Below, one piece after another: positions 54,247 through 62,550 of a stretch of DNA of 64,000 nt. This DNA is from Kangiella shandongensis (lineage in GTDB: Bacteria > Pseudomonadota > Gammaproteobacteria > Enterobacterales > Kangiellaceae). The notes under the pieces are model-generated. The model saw only the letters and a program-made list of their open reading frames with translations. It was not told where the DNA came from and made no database searches. The stretch spans positions 186,001-250,000 of the forward strand of contig NZ_JACNML010000003.1 of NCBI RefSeq assembly GCF_020005365.1. The letters are read 5' to 3'. How positions within the stretch are numbered: position 1 is the stretch's first letter; each line of letters starts with the position of its first letter. The translations under genes were made by a program, and so were the position numbers.

Positions 54247-54873
54247 TTACTGTGCTGCAAGCATTTGATTAAACTCATTATTTTTGTGCTTTAAGGCTTT
54301 AATGATGCCGTCAGCACCCTGCTGATCAAAAGTATCTCGAAAAAAACGTCGCTTCATTTTAACAAAGCTTATTCCCTGAAAACTGAAATCATAAACTGTC
54401 CAAACGCTACTGTCCTTATAGATTTTCAAATCAATGTTCAGATCAGGAAAGTTTGGTGATTCTAACAAAACAGAAAGCCATCCCTTATTGCCTTTTGAAT
54501 TCAATCGTAGGTCGTTTACCAGGGCCTTCTGCCCTCTGTACTGTTGTAAAACCTCATACAGGTAACGGCGAATCGTATTTTTATAGGTATTGATTAGATC
54601 TATGCGCTCCTGTGGTGCGATACCGGCCCAACGCTTAGGACCTAACATTGCTCTCAATGTATTTTTAGCCGACCAGATAGTCAGAAGCTCTTTGTCTACA
54701 AACTCAACCAGTAGCTCGGGTTGCTTTACTGCTTTATCATGACTTTTTGCTAAGAAGCTATTGATTATGTTAAGCTTTTCTCCAAAATAGGTGGTTACCT
54801 CGGAGTTTGCAATACTGGCTTTACTCCAACTAAAGGCAACGGTTGTCAGTAAGATAAAAATAAGTCGACTCAT
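54247..54873 (-). CDS. MlaC/Ttg2D-family periplasmic phospholipid-binding protein
   Basis: The ATG at 54873 gives 208 residues with a signal peptide (about 1-22, ending SIA). A TTG start seven codons earlier would also fit, but it lies outside a normal Shine-Dalgarno. The fold contains the MlaC-type segment FVDKELL and RFFRDTFDQQGADGIIKAL. MlaC shuttles phospholipid between outer and inner membrane, usually from an mlaFEDCB operon. Here it is isolated next to rfaH, so it may be an accessory paralogue rather than the main MlaC. Confidence 0.75.
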   Translation of the reverse strand: MSRLIFILLTTVAFSWSKASIANSEVTTYFGEKLNIINSFLAKSHDKAVKQPELLVEFVDKELLTIWSAKNTLRAMLGPKRWAGIAPQERIDLINTYKNTIRRYLYEVLQQYRGQKALVNDLRLNSKGNKGWLSVLLESPNFPDLNIDLKIYKDSSVWTVYDFSFQGISFVKMKRRFFRDTFDQQGADGIIKALKHKNNEFNQMLAAQ

Positions 54874-55042
54874 TATTATTCTTTTCCCTCGCAACTATAA
54901 TGATGAAAGTGACACCATATAACAGCTCAACTTAACTCAAACTTAATTAAACTTATTCGGCGCAAACCCAAATAAGTCAAAGATTTTACCATATGACGGT
55001 TTATCAGCCTAAATAATTCCCTGCATTTATAAATTATGTGAG

Positions 55043-57028
55043 CTAGGCAATACTTTCTTCGCGAATTTTTTCAATTTTATCCCTGACCTGGGCTGCTTTT
55101 TCGAATTCAAGGTTCTTTGCCAGATCCAGCATTTCTTTTTCCAGGCTTTCTATCTCTTCCACACTCTCCGCCAGACTGCGTACATGATACTTCCCTTTCT
55201 TATCTGCAACCTGTCTCTTACCGCCCTTGGCTCCTGTATCCATGACATCGGTGATTTTCTTTTTAATGCCCTGCGGTGTAATACCGTGCTCTTTGTTAAA
55301 TGCTTGCTGAATCCCCCGACGACGCTCAGTTTCATCAATGGCGCGCTTCATAGAGCCGGTAATTCTATCGGCATAAAGAATAGCTTTACCATTCAAGTTG
55401 CGCGCGGCACGGCCAACTGTCTGAATTAAGGAGCGCTCGGAACGTAAAAAACCTTCTTTATCAGCATCTAAAATGGCAACTAAAGAGACCTCTGGCATGT
55501 CCAGCCCTTCTCGCAATAAGTTGATACCGACCAAAACATCAAACTCACCTAATCGTAAGTCTCGAATGATTTCCATTCGTTCGACAGTATCCACATCTGA
55601 ATGCAAGTAGCGAACTCTAACACCATGCTCTGACAGATAATCGGTCAGGTCTTCAGCCATTTTCTTAGTCAAAGTCGTCACCAATACGCGCTCACTGACC
55701 TCGACCCGCTTATGGATCTCGGATAAGAGATCATCCACCTGAGTGCCCACCGGACGAACTTCAACTTCGGGATCGATCAGTCCCGTCGGACGGACAACCT
55801 GCTCGACGACCTGACCAGCATGCTCTTCCTCATAAGCCCCTGGTGTAGCAGAAATGAAAATCGTCTGTGGTGTGATTTTCTCGAACTCGTCGAACTTCAG
55901 CGGCCGGTTATCCAGCGCTGAAGGCAATCTGAAGCCGAACTCAACCAATGTCTCCTTTCGCGAACGATCACCTTTATACATGGCGCCTATTTGAGACACT
56001 GTAACGTGCGACTCGTCGATGATCATCAAGGCATCCGGAGGCAAGTAGTCCAACAAACATGGCGGTGGCTCACCTGGCTGAGCGCCAGACAGGTAGCGCG
56101 AGTAATTTTCAATACCCGAGCAGTACCCCAGCTCCTGCATCATTTCGATATCAAACTTAACTCGCTGTTCTAAGCGCTGTGCTTCAACCAGCTTATTCAT
56201 GTCATACAGCTGGCCCAGCCGCTCTTTCAGCTCGACTTTAATCTGCTCAATGGCATCTAAAATGGTTTGGCGAGATGTCACATAATGGCTTTTGGGGAAC
56301 ACTGTTACACGGGTAAGATTCTTAATAACCTCACCAGTTAACGGGTCAAAGGTCTGGATGGTTTCAACTTCATCGTCGAACAGCTCAACACGAATCGCAT
56401 TTTTGTCGGACTCAGCGGGATAAATATCAATCAGATCCCCTCGTACACGATAAGTGGCACGCTGTAACTCCATATCATTACGTGTGTACTGGAGCTCAGC
56501 CAGACGACGCAAGATATAGCGCTGATCTATCGCATCACCAACCTTAAGATGCATCACCATGCTATGGAACGCTTTAGGATCACCCAGTCCGTAAATGGCC
56601 GATACTGACGCCACGATCACTGAATCCCGGCGCTCCAGCAAAGCCCTGGTAGCCGATAACCGCATCTGCTCAATATGCTCATTGATTGAAGCGTCCTTCT
56701 CTATAAAGGTGTCCGATGCTGGAACATAAGCTTCAGGCTGATAATAGTCATAATAAGATACGAAGTACTCTACCGCATTGTTAGGAAAAAACTCTTTCAT
56801 CTCCCCATACAGCTGCGCTGCCAAGGTCTTGTTTGGCGCCATGACAATCGCCGGACGTCCGCTGCGAGCAATAACGTTGGCCATAGTATAGGTTTTACCC
56901 GAGCCAGTAACTCCTAATAAAGTTTGATGAGAAAGGCCATCATCCAGACCTTCCAATAGCTCTTCTATAGCTTTCGGCTGATCGCCGGCAGGGGCAAATT
57001 GTGACTGAAGATCGAAGACTTCGCTCAT
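55043..57028 (-). CDS. uvrB: UvrABC system protein B
   Basis: A 661-residue DEAD-like helicase-fold nuclease subunit. Walker A is GVTGSGKT (about 40-47). The beta-hairpin [21 protein letters not shown] (about 90-110, split) and DEADS-type DESHVTVSQ are present, with helicase motifs through VGRAARN. The C-terminal UVR domain (about 618-655) binds UvrC. UvrB verifies DNA damage in nucleotide excision repair. The length matches E. coli UvrB (673). The gene is divergent from the aminotransferase gene, with 122 bases between. Confidence 0.97.
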   Translation of the reverse strand: MSEVFDLQSQFAPAGDQPKAIEELLEGLDDGLSHQTLLGVTGSGKTYTMANVIARSGRPAIVMAPNKTLAAQLYGEMKEFFPNNAVEYFVSYYDYYQPEAYVPASDTFIEKDASINEHIEQMRLSATRALLERRDSVIVASVSAIYGLGDPKAFHSMVMHLKVGDAIDQRYILRRLAELQYTRNDMELQRATYRVRGDLIDIYPAESDKNAIRVELFDDEVETIQTFDPLTGEVIKNLTRVTVFPKSHYVTSRQTILDAIEQIKVELKERLGQLYDMNKLVEAQRLEQRVKFDIEMMQELGYCSGIENYSRYLSGAQPGEPPPCLLDYLPPDALMIIDESHVTVSQIGAMYKGDRSRKETLVEFGFRLPSALDNRPLKFDEFEKITPQTIFISATPGAYEEEHAGQVVEQVVRPTGLIDPEVEVRPVGTQVDDLLSEIHKRVEVSERVLVTTLTKKMAEDLTDYLSEHGVRVRYLHSDVDTVERMEIIRDLRLGEFDVLVGINLLREGLDMPEVSLVAILDADKEGFLRSERSLIQTVGRAARNLNGKAILYADRITGSMKRAIDETERRRGIQQAFNKEHGITPQGIKKKITDVMDTGAKGGKRQVADKKGKYHVRSLAESVEEIESLEKEMLDLAKNLEFEKAAQVRDKIEKIREESIA

Positions 57029-57150
57029 GGGCTTATGACTTTTGGTTAATTAGCTGCTATCGCCCACCAGAACTGCTTGGGTGGCGTAATAACTTAGAGT
57101 ATGATTGGCACTTATTGTCTCACATTGAGTAAAAAAATCGAGGGGTTACG

Positions 57151-58332
57151 GTGACTATCGAACTATCTAAACGAGTACAGCTAATCAAACCATCACCAAC
57201 GTTAGCTGTAGCAGCCAAAGCAAAAGAATTGAAAGCTCAAGGGCGTGACATCGTCGGCCTGGGTACCGGCGAGCCAGATTTTGATACGCCAGAACATATT
57301 AAACAAGCCGCCATCAATGCAATTAATGATGGTGCGACCAAGTATACCGCCGTTGATGGGACCCCAGAATTAAAACAGGCTGTTATCAGCAAGTTTAAAC
57401 GTGACAATAACTTAGATTATGCCCCAAACCAAATTTTGGTTTCATCCGGTGGCAAGCAAAGTTTTTACAACCTTTGCCAGGCTCTGCTAAATCCCGGCGA
57501 CGAGGTTATTATCCCTGCCCCCTACTGGGTATCATATCCAGACATGGCCTTACTAGCAGAAGCGAAGCCAGTCATTATTGAAACCAGTATTGAGCAGCAT
57601 CTCAAGATCACGCCTGAGCAACTTAGAAATGCAATCACAGATAAAACACGCTTGTTCGTGATCAATAGTCCAAGCAACCCAACCGGAGTCGCCTATTCCA
57701 AAGCAGAACTGAAAGCTTTAGGAGAAGTTTTAAAAGACTACCCGGATATTGTTGTCGCTACTGACGATATGTACGAGCATATTCTATGGTCTGACGAACC
57801 CTTCACCAATATTCTCACTGCCTGCCCCGAGCTCTATGATCGTACTATTGTCCTGAATGGTGTATCCAAGGCTTATGCCATGACAGGCTGGCGTATCGGT
57901 TACGCAGGCGGCCCTGCCGACTTAATTGCGGCCATGAAAAAGATCCAGTCGCAAAGTACTTCAAACCCCGCAACGCCAAGCCAGGCAGCGGCAACAGAAG
58001 CACTTAATGGCGATCAAAGTTGCATAAAGCCTATGCTCGAAGCATTCAAAAAACGTCATGACTATCTGGTAGGCGAACTAAATGCTATCGATGGTATCAC
58101 CTGTTTACCCAGTGACGGCACCTTCTACGCCTTCCCTAACGTGCAGGGACTGATTGATAAACATAATTGCGACTCAGATTTAGACCTGGCAGAACTGCTT
58201 ATTGAAAAAGTCGATCTGGCACTGGTTCCAGGTTCCGCGTTTGGTTCGCCTGGACATATGCGTCTATCCTACGCAGCTAGTATGGAAACACTTGAGAAAG
58301 CTATTGAAAGACTTAAAAAAATAGCAAATTAA
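57151..58332 (+). CDS. aspC: PLP-dependent aspartate-type aminotransferase (class I, subgroup Ib)
   Basis: A 393-residue fold-type I aminotransferase. The PLP lysine is Lys240 in GVSKAYAMTGWRIGYAGG. VINSPSNPTGVAYSK (about 171-185) and the arginine of HMRLSYAAS (about 370) bind substrate carboxylates. The sequence fits the bacterial aspartate/prephenate aminotransferase subgroup rather than E. coli AspC itself, so the symbol is loose. It makes oxaloacetate/glutamate from aspartate and 2-oxoglutarate, or transaminates prephenate. The GTG start has GAGGGG about five bases upstream. No strong terminator follows; the tRNA-Asn promoter begins about 20 bases after the stop. Confidence 0.9.
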   Translation: MTIELSKRVQLIKPSPTLAVAAKAKELKAQGRDIVGLGTGEPDFDTPEHIKQAAINAINDGATKYTAVDGTPELKQAVISKFKRDNNLDYAPNQILVSSGGKQSFYNLCQALLNPGDEVIIPAPYWVSYPDMALLAEAKPVIIETSIEQHLKITPEQLRNAITDKTRLFVINSPSNPTGVAYSKAELKALGEVLKDYPDIVVATDDMYEHILWSDEPFTNILTACPELYDRTIVLNGVSKAYAMTGWRIGYAGGPADLIAAMKKIQSQSTSNPATPSQAAATEALNGDQSCIKPMLEAFKKRHDYLVGELNAIDGITCLPSDGTFYAFPNVQGLIDKHNCDSDLDLAELLIEKVDLALVPGSAFGSPGHMRLSYAASMETLEKAIERLKKIAN

Positions 58333-58352
58333 ACTTTTTTTTAAATTAGGTG

Positions 58353-58381
58353 TTGACCGATGGGCGAAATATGTCTATTAT
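58353..58381 (+). promoter_or_regulatory. promoter of tRNA-Asn
   Basis: TTGACC (58353-58358) and TATTAT (58376-58381) are 17 bases apart and followed by CTCGCCCCG, a GC-rich discriminator. This is a textbook stringent stable-RNA promoter. A 7-bp hairpin (GTTCAGC/GCTGAAC, 58390-58410) begins near the start point, in the 5' leader that RNase P would remove. Confidence 0.8.
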
Positions 58382-58417
58382 CTCGCCCCGTTCAGCACAC
58401 AACGCTGAACACATAAA

Positions 58418-58493
58418 TCCCCCTTAGTTCAGTCGGTAGAACGGTGGACTGTTAATCCATATGTCGCTGGTTCGAATCCAGCAGGGGGAGCCA
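58418..58493 (+). tRNA. tRNA-Asn (anticodon GTT)
   Basis: A 76-base cloverleaf. The acceptor stem is TCCCCCT/AGGGGGA, discriminator G, with encoded CCA. The anticodon arm GTGGA-CTGTTAA-TCCAT carries anticodon GTT. The T arm is CTGG-TTCGAAT-CCAG. A strong promoter lies upstream and an intrinsic terminator follows within seven bases. Confidence 0.96.
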
Positions 58494-58499
58494 TATTTT

Positions 58500-58530
58500 A
58501 AAGGCCTTGCAGCGATGCGAGGCCTTTTTT
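58500..58530 (+). terminator. intrinsic terminator of tRNA-Asn
   Basis: AAAGGCCT and AGGCCTTT form an 8-bp stem with a 12-base loop, followed by a run of T. Confidence 0.85.
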
Positions 58531-58557
58531 GTTTTTTAACAATGAAAAGGAATTTAT

Positions 58558-59334
58558 ATGAATCATAACGTCCTTAAAATCATTTCCATTCTATTGATAT
58601 TATTTATCCTTACGGCCTGTGAGAATAGCGATCAACAAGTGGCTATAGATACTCCCTACTACGGTCTTAAAGGCCCTGTAAAGAGCGTCTCGCACAGCTT
58701 CGACTACAGCAACGTCCCCAGCAATAAAGATAATTTCGCAAAAGGTAGAATAGAACTCGACTTTAATACTACCGGAAAGTTAACTCGTACCCTCCATCAG
58801 TATACTAATCTAGAAAAGCCTGATACACCCCCCGATGCATCTCAAAGTAATTATACTTATGACGTTAAAGGCAGACTATATGAGCGAACCAGTAACTACG
58901 GCTCCGGCTCAACTCAAAAACTGAAATATCTGTATAAAAAAGACGCACTGCTGCCATATGCTGCGCTTATGATTAGTGAGTATGACTCGCAAATGCATTT
59001 TTACAAGCATGATGCCAAAGGGAACTTAGTAGAAGTTAACTCGGTGAACAAAAGATTTGAACACCTATCTAGCTACACTGCCAAATATAATTCTAATGAC
59101 CGGCCTTTAGAGTATACAAATCGTTTTGGTGAAGATTATCGTACAACTTTCTCACTGGAGTACAACGATAAAGGCTTTGTTAAAAAAGAAATTGAATCAA
59201 CCAATAAGGGTAAGTCAGTTTTAACTTATGAATATTTAAAAATGGATAGCTATAACAATTGGATTTCCAGAAAGGTATTCTCAGATGAGAAAAATGGCTA
59301 TGTGATTGAAAAAAGAGATATTATTTATTACTAG
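58558..59334 (+). CDS. lipoprotein with RHS/YD-like repeats, function unknown
   Basis: A 258-residue precursor with a lipoprotein signal (LFILTAC, lipidated Cys21). The mature chain is rich in Tyr, Asp, Lys and Asn and holds YD-like strands such as SNYTYDVKGRLYER, KHDAKGNLVEV and SLEYNDKGFVKKE. These recall the beta-hairpin units of RHS/YD proteins, but too few are present for a full shell. AAAGGAA precedes the ATG at a normal distance. It is monocistronic after the tRNA. I do not recognise a function. Confidence 0.75.
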   Translation: MNHNVLKIISILLILFILTACENSDQQVAIDTPYYGLKGPVKSVSHSFDYSNVPSNKDNFAKGRIELDFNTTGKLTRTLHQYTNLEKPDTPPDASQSNYTYDVKGRLYERTSNYGSGSTQKLKYLYKKDALLPYAALMISEYDSQMHFYKHDAKGNLVEVNSVNKRFEHLSSYTAKYNSNDRPLEYTNRFGEDYRTTFSLEYNDKGFVKKEIESTNKGKSVLTYEYLKMDSYNNWISRKVFSDEKNGYVIEKRDIIYY

Positions 59335-59343
59335 CAAAAAAAA

Positions 59344-59365
59344 GGCCAAGAAGTGATTCTTGGCC
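59344..59365 (-). terminator. hairpin with T tract on the minus strand
   Basis: GGCCAAGAA-GTGA-TTCTTGGCC is a 9-bp perfect stem. Its T run lies on the minus-strand side, so it would end leftward transcripts. On the plus strand it may still act as a 3' end stabiliser for the lipoprotein mRNA. Confidence 0.55.
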
Positions 59366-59525
59366 AAATCCCACCATATAGCTGAAGGAAAACTGTATCA
59401 ATTTGTATTGTTTTTACTTGTATCTTAAGAACTTATATATTTTTTCAGTATTGCTTTATTTGTTCGCTGGACTGTGATACAAATAAACTATAAAAACTTA
59501 GTAAAGTACATCTTGGATATATATT

Positions 59526-59564
59526 AATGCATGATTGCATTGAAATCAAGTCAAATATGCATTG
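59526..59564. promoter_or_regulatory. operator-like AATGCA/TGCATT sites upstream of the HTH gene
   Basis: AATGCATGATTGCATT (59526-59541) is an inverted repeat with 6-base arms and a 4-base spacer. A second site, TCAAATATGCATTG (59551-59564), is the inverted form of the AATGCAAATATG word found between the cassettes at 61394-61436 and 63571-63582. The sites end about 12 bases before the HTH start codon, where a repressor would block its own promoter. Confidence 0.5.
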
Positions 59565-59576
59565 TTAGGGTAAAAT

Positions 59577-59966
59577 ATGAGCGAAATTATTGATCAACTC
59601 AAGCAACTGATGAATAACTTTGGTGAAACCGATTATTCAATGCAGCGTAAGTCTAATATTAGTCAATCGACTATTTATCGTATCTTGGAACGAAAAACCA
59701 CAGATCCTGGGGTTCACAAAATTGACAGCCTGGCTAGAGCTCTGGGTTTCCGGTTAGCACTTATTCCAATCAATGAAACGACAAATCAAATTGACTACTC
59801 ATCAGAGGTCGATACTCTTAAAAGAATTATTACGCTGGTCGAGTCGCTTGCTAATGCTCGTGGGATCGAGCTAACTCCAGAAGAAAAGGCAGAGATGATT
59901 CTCTCCAACTACCAGGCGAATAGCTCAAAAGAAGAACTGGGAATGAGGATTGTAAATTTAAAATAG
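59577..59966 (+). CDS. small HTH transcriptional regulator, probable regulator of the cassette array
   Basis: A 129-residue protein. Residues about 18-62 form a Cro/XRE-like helix-turn-helix (SMQRKSNISQSTIYRILERK, then HKIDSLARALGFR). The C-terminal half is a helical segment (LKRIITLVESLANARGIEL) that may dimerise. AGGG lies six bases before the ATG. The promoter region carries AATGCA/TGCATT sites that recur between the cassettes to the right, so self-regulation and control of the array are likely. The gene faces the first cassette across a bidirectional terminator. Confidence 0.8.
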   Translation: MSEIIDQLKQLMNNFGETDYSMQRKSNISQSTIYRILERKTTDPGVHKIDSLARALGFRLALIPINETTNQIDYSSEVDTLKRIITLVESLANARGIELTPEEKAEMILSNYQANSSKEELGMRIVNLK

Positions 59967-60070
59967 CAACTCATTAGCTTTACTAAGACTCTTTAGTTAA
60001 TAAAGGACTACGTTGATATGTAAGGAAACTCTACCTTTATCAGCTAGCTCAAACCATCCCCATGTCCAAA

Positions 60071-60105
60071 TGTAAAAAAAGCGCCAAATAGGCGCTTTTT
60101 TTACA
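60071..60105. terminator. bidirectional terminator between the HTH gene and cassette A
   Basis: A 15-bp perfect palindrome (TGTAAAAAAAGCGCC with its complement) around the loop AAATA. It has A and T tracts on both sides, so it stops transcripts from both directions. Confidence 0.9.
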
Positions 60106-60115
60106 TCTAAGCAAA

Positions 60116-60505
60116 TTAAATTTTAGATAAAGGCGTTACCCTGCTTGAGCTGTTTTTACTCTGTACTGGTCTTAGGAAGCCTCTGGACTGAATAATTTTT
60201 CGGTTCTTTCGCTCGAAGTCTTCCAGCTTTTGATTCCACGCCAAAATTTCACGCAGTTTATCCTTTTCGGTCAGGTTACTCGTTTCAATCTGAGAGTACT
60301 CCTGTATTAGGCGCAACGCAGCAATATCCGCTTGCCTAAATGCAGACAGATCAACTACGTTCCCTTCTTCACCGAAGAGATTCAGCTCTGCGTCGCCCTC
60401 ATAGGATTCGACGTTTTTGCTTCGATACGCTCTTAGGATCAGCCAAAACAGCGCTGCTGCGAACGCTGCTAACACTAAACCGTAAGCCAAAAATAGTAAT
60501 GCCAT
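60116..60505 (-). CDS. cassette A, gene 3: membrane-anchored cytoplasmic protein, family unknown
   Basis: A 129-residue protein with one N-terminal transmembrane helix (about residues 3-24, FLAYGLVLAAFAAALFWLIL). A soluble helical region follows (VVDLSAFRQADIAALRLIQEYS, then REILAWNQKLEDFERKNRKIIQ). I do not recognise the family. A second copy is at 61577-61966 and a third begins at the right edge. Its first 107 bases overlap the end of gene 2 in another frame, and AGGG within gene 2 is the likely ribosome site. It probably works with the gene 2 membrane protein. Function is unknown. Confidence 0.8.
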   Translation of the reverse strand: MALLFLAYGLVLAAFAAALFWLILRAYRSKNVESYEGDAELNLFGEEGNVVDLSAFRQADIAALRLIQEYSQIETSNLTEKDKLREILAWNQKLEDFERKNRKIIQSRGFLRPVQSKNSSSRVTPLSKI

Positions 60506-60992
60506 TAATATATTTCCCTGCTATATACACAAGTTGCTTCAGTATTGGAGTTAGTAATGAGAGTAAGATACAAATATTAACTGCTGGCAGAGCATACGCC
60601 TGTAGACCTTTAATATAGTCTAGCTCAGTATAATGCCTCTCTATGAACCTGCCTATGTTAAAAGCTATAGCAATCATTGTGACTATGACTACTGCAATCT
60701 CTTCTCTGCTAACACTCTTTGTCGTTACAGCTTTAAATGCTACATAAAGTAAAATAAGAATGTCAGTAACCATCCATGTTACGTACCATAAATACTTCCC
60801 GTGCTCATGCTCCATCAACCAGGGACTAAGCTGCCAGTTCATGAATTGAACAATAACTAAAAAAGCACAAAAACTCACTAAGCGTTTACGCTTAGTGAGA
60901 AGTAAATGAAGGATAAAGCACCCAACGAGTCCCAAAGTAAACCAGTCGGTAATCCACCCTTCTAGGTTAAGGTCAATAACAAAATTCTGCAA
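60399..60992 (-). CDS. cassette A, gene 2: polytopic membrane protein, family unknown
   Basis: A 197-residue protein with about five hydrophobic helices (roughly 15-32, 38-58, 67-90, 100-120, 130-155) and a basic C-terminal tail. Its start is a TTG three bases after the gene 1 stop, preceded by AAGAGA. The paralogue in cassette B also uses TTG. Its last 36 codons overlap gene 3 in the +1 frame, and the overlapping tail (FGLRFSVSSVRSSAVLADP) is conserved between copies, so both frames are probably translated. I do not recognise the family. Confidence 0.75.
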   Translation of the reverse strand: MQNFVIDLNLEGWITDWFTLGLVGCFILHLLLTKRKRLVSFCAFLVIVQFMNWQLSPWLMEHEHGKYLWYVTWMVTDILILLYVAFKAVTTKSVSREEIAVVIVTMIAIAFNIGRFIERHYTELDYIKGLQAYALPAVNICILLSLLTPILKQLVYIAGKYINGITIFGLRFSVSSVRSSAVLADPKSVSKQKRRIL

Positions 60993-60994
60993 TA

Positions 60995-61159
60995 TCAGTC
61001 TCTTTTAGTGGTATCTGGATCATCATCCTCAGGCTCTCCACCATTTCCACCCGTATAAACTTCCAATACAAGTTTAGGATTAGGTTCAGCCCAAGATTGA
61101 TTAATTTCTTGTGGCTCTACCATAGATAAATAACAGATCATAGCGATAGATTCAAACAT
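60995..61159 (-). CDS. cassette A, gene 1: 54-residue peptide-like protein
   Basis: Read from the ATG at 61159, which has GGAGG eight bases upstream. It begins MFESIAMICYLSMVEP, identical to the cassette B counterpart, and ends with one acidic Gly-rich unit (TGGNGGEPEDDDPD). A longer start ten codons earlier lacks a ribosome site. The hydrophobic leader and acidic tail suggest a small secreted or membrane-associated peptide. It could be a signal, an antimicrobial or a regulatory subunit. No known family is recognised. Confidence 0.7.
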   Translation of the reverse strand: MFESIAMICYLSMVEPQEINQSWAEPNPKLVLEVYTGGNGGEPEDDDPDTTKRD

Positions 61160-61393
61160 AATAATTACCTCCAACAGTAATAATTTCATATAAAAAATTA
61201 AGTAAAATGTAGTAATAAAAGAATTACGGAAAACGCTGCCGTTTAGTCACTGCCATAACTCATTGTTTTTAGAGCACATTTATTATTGTTAAAAAGATCG
61301 TGTTATGGTCTTGTGTATAAATATTAATCAATATAGAAAAATAAAAACGTGAAGTAAATTTTACATTTGATAATTTTTTTTAATCCTTAATGC

Positions 61394-61436
61394 AATGCAA
61401 ATATGGAAATAACGCATTGATATTAATGCAAATATG
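61394..61436. promoter_or_regulatory. operator-like cluster between cassettes A and B
   Basis: Two copies of AATGCAAATATG (61394-61405, 61425-61436) flank GCATTGATATTAATGC (61414-61429), a 16-bp palindrome symmetrical at 14 positions. The same words lie upstream of the HTH gene and between cassettes B and C. Confidence 0.55.
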
Positions 61437-61854
61437 ACTTATCTAAGCAACTTAAAGATCTACTAGCTATGATTAGCAATAGTAATTAAAGTCAGTGGCA
61501 ATGAGTGTGCGGTTAGAGAAAGGCTGCTAATCATAAAAAAAGCGCCCACAGGCGCTTTTTCTGGTTAAAGATGGTATTAAATTTCCGTTACAGGCAACTG
61601 TTTTGTACCAGGCTCTTTGCTCTGTACTGGCTTTAGGAAGCCTCGAGACTGAATAATACTTCTATTATTTCTCTCAAAATTCTCAAGTTTCTGGTTCCAG
61701 GCCAGGATTTCCTGTAACTTGTCCCTTTCTGTCAGGTTGCTTGCTTCTACAATGGAGTACTCCTGTATTAAACGAAGGGCACTAACATCCGCTCTGCGGA
61801 ATGCAGATAAGTCGACAACGTTACCTTCGCCCGCAAACAGGCCCTCTGCAAAAT
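61436..61854. repeat. direct repeat, copy 1 (partner at 63582-64000)
   Basis: This 419-base stretch matches 63582-64000 at a constant offset of 2146 bases, with about five differences that I could count. It covers the 120-base boundary block, the terminator and most of gene 3, which shows a recent tandem duplication. Confidence 0.9.
61537..61560. terminator. terminator of cassette B
   Basis: AAAAAGCGCC-CACA-GGCGCTTTTT is a 10-bp stem with A and T tracts on either side, so it can end the minus-strand cassette B transcript or a plus-strand small RNA from the block to its left. Confidence 0.85.
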
Positions 61855-61966
61855 CTTCGCTATAGGATTCGCTGCTTTCGTTTCGATAGACCTTCAGGAT
61901 CAGCCAAAACAGCGCTGCTGCGAACGCTGCTAACACTAAACCGTAAGCCAAAAATAGTGATGCCAT
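61577..61966 (-). CDS. cassette B, gene 3: membrane-anchored cytoplasmic protein, family unknown
   Basis: A 129-residue paralogue of the cassette A protein, with the same N-terminal helix (FLAYGLVLAAFAAALFWLIL) and the same helical body (VVDLSAFRRADVSALRLIQEYS). The linker after the helix and the extreme C terminus (GTKQLPVTEI) differ most. Its start lies inside gene 2 by 107 bases, exactly as in cassette A. The preservation of the overlap argues that it has a role. It is nearly identical over its visible length to the cassette C copy at the right edge. Confidence 0.8.
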   Translation of the reverse strand: MASLFLAYGLVLAAFAAALFWLILKVYRNESSESYSEDFAEGLFAGEGNVVDLSAFRRADVSALRLIQEYSIVEASNLTERDKLQEILAWNQKLENFERNNRSIIQSRGFLKPVQSKEPGTKQLPVTEI

Positions 61967-62456
61967 TGATGTGTTTTCCTGCTATATGAATTAATGTTTT
62001 TATGATTGGTGTTAATAAAACTAAAACGATACATATATTCACTGCTTGTAGTGCATATGCTTGAATGTCTTTTACAAACTCAAATGTTGTAAAGTGCCTT
62101 TCTATATAACGTCCTATAGTAAAAGCAATAGCTACAATCGTTAATACACAAACAGCAAATTCTTCTTTTAATACTTTGCCTGTCGTCACAGCCCTAAATG
62201 CAACATAGAACAAAATTAATAAGTCAGTAACCACCCACGTGACATACCAGATGTACGCAGCAATTTCATGACTTCTTAAACTTGGACTTATACACCAGTT
62301 AATAAACTGTACTATGACCAAAAATGCACAGAAGCTTACCAACCGCTTTTGTTTGGTAAGCAAGAGATGCATAAACAGGCAACCTACTAAAGAAAGAGTA
62401 AAAATATCTTTAAGTAGCTGCCATAAGTTAAGTTCTACTACAAAATTATAGAGCAA
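61860..62456 (-). CDS. cassette B, gene 2: polytopic membrane protein, family unknown
   Basis: A 198-residue paralogue of the cassette A membrane protein with the same five-helix plan and basic tail (SKRKQRIL). The TTG start has AAGGA seven bases upstream. The segments LLLTKQKRLVSFCAFLVIVQ and NICIVLVLLTPIIKTLIHIAG are the best conserved. Its last 107 bases overlap gene 3. I estimate roughly half the residues are identical to copy A, so the two copies are older than the B/C duplication. Unknown function. Confidence 0.75.
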   Translation of the reverse strand: MLYNFVVELNLWQLLKDIFTLSLVGCLFMHLLLTKQKRLVSFCAFLVIVQFINWCISPSLRSHEIAAYIWYVTWVVTDLLILFYVAFRAVTTGKVLKEEFAVCVLTIVAIAFTIGRYIERHFTTFEFVKDIQAYALQAVNICIVLVLLTPIIKTLIHIAGKHINGITIFGLRFSVSSVRSSAVLADPEGLSKRKQRIL

Positions 62457-62550
62457 CTATCATTCCTTTTATTCTCAACTAATAAAACCATACCATTTCA
62501 TTCCACTATATAAAGATAGCTGCTCAGTACCTAACACTTAAAAACTAAAA

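Larger units (their letters stand above)
61190..61576. other. 387-bp intergenic region between cassettes A and B
   Basis: It contains operator-like words: AATGCAAATATG at 61394-61405 and 61425-61436, and the near-palindrome GCATTGATATTAATGC at 61414-61429. A 120-base block (61441-61560) and a hairpin terminator (61537-61560) follow. The left part must hold the minus-strand promoter of cassette A. No gene of normal size is seen. Confidence 0.6.

Noticed and set aside
60116..60992. Programmed frameshift fusion of cassette genes 2 and 3
   Set aside because: No convincing slippery sequence was seen, and gene 3 has its own ribosome site and an N-terminal helix with its own start. Overlapping separate genes explain the data better.
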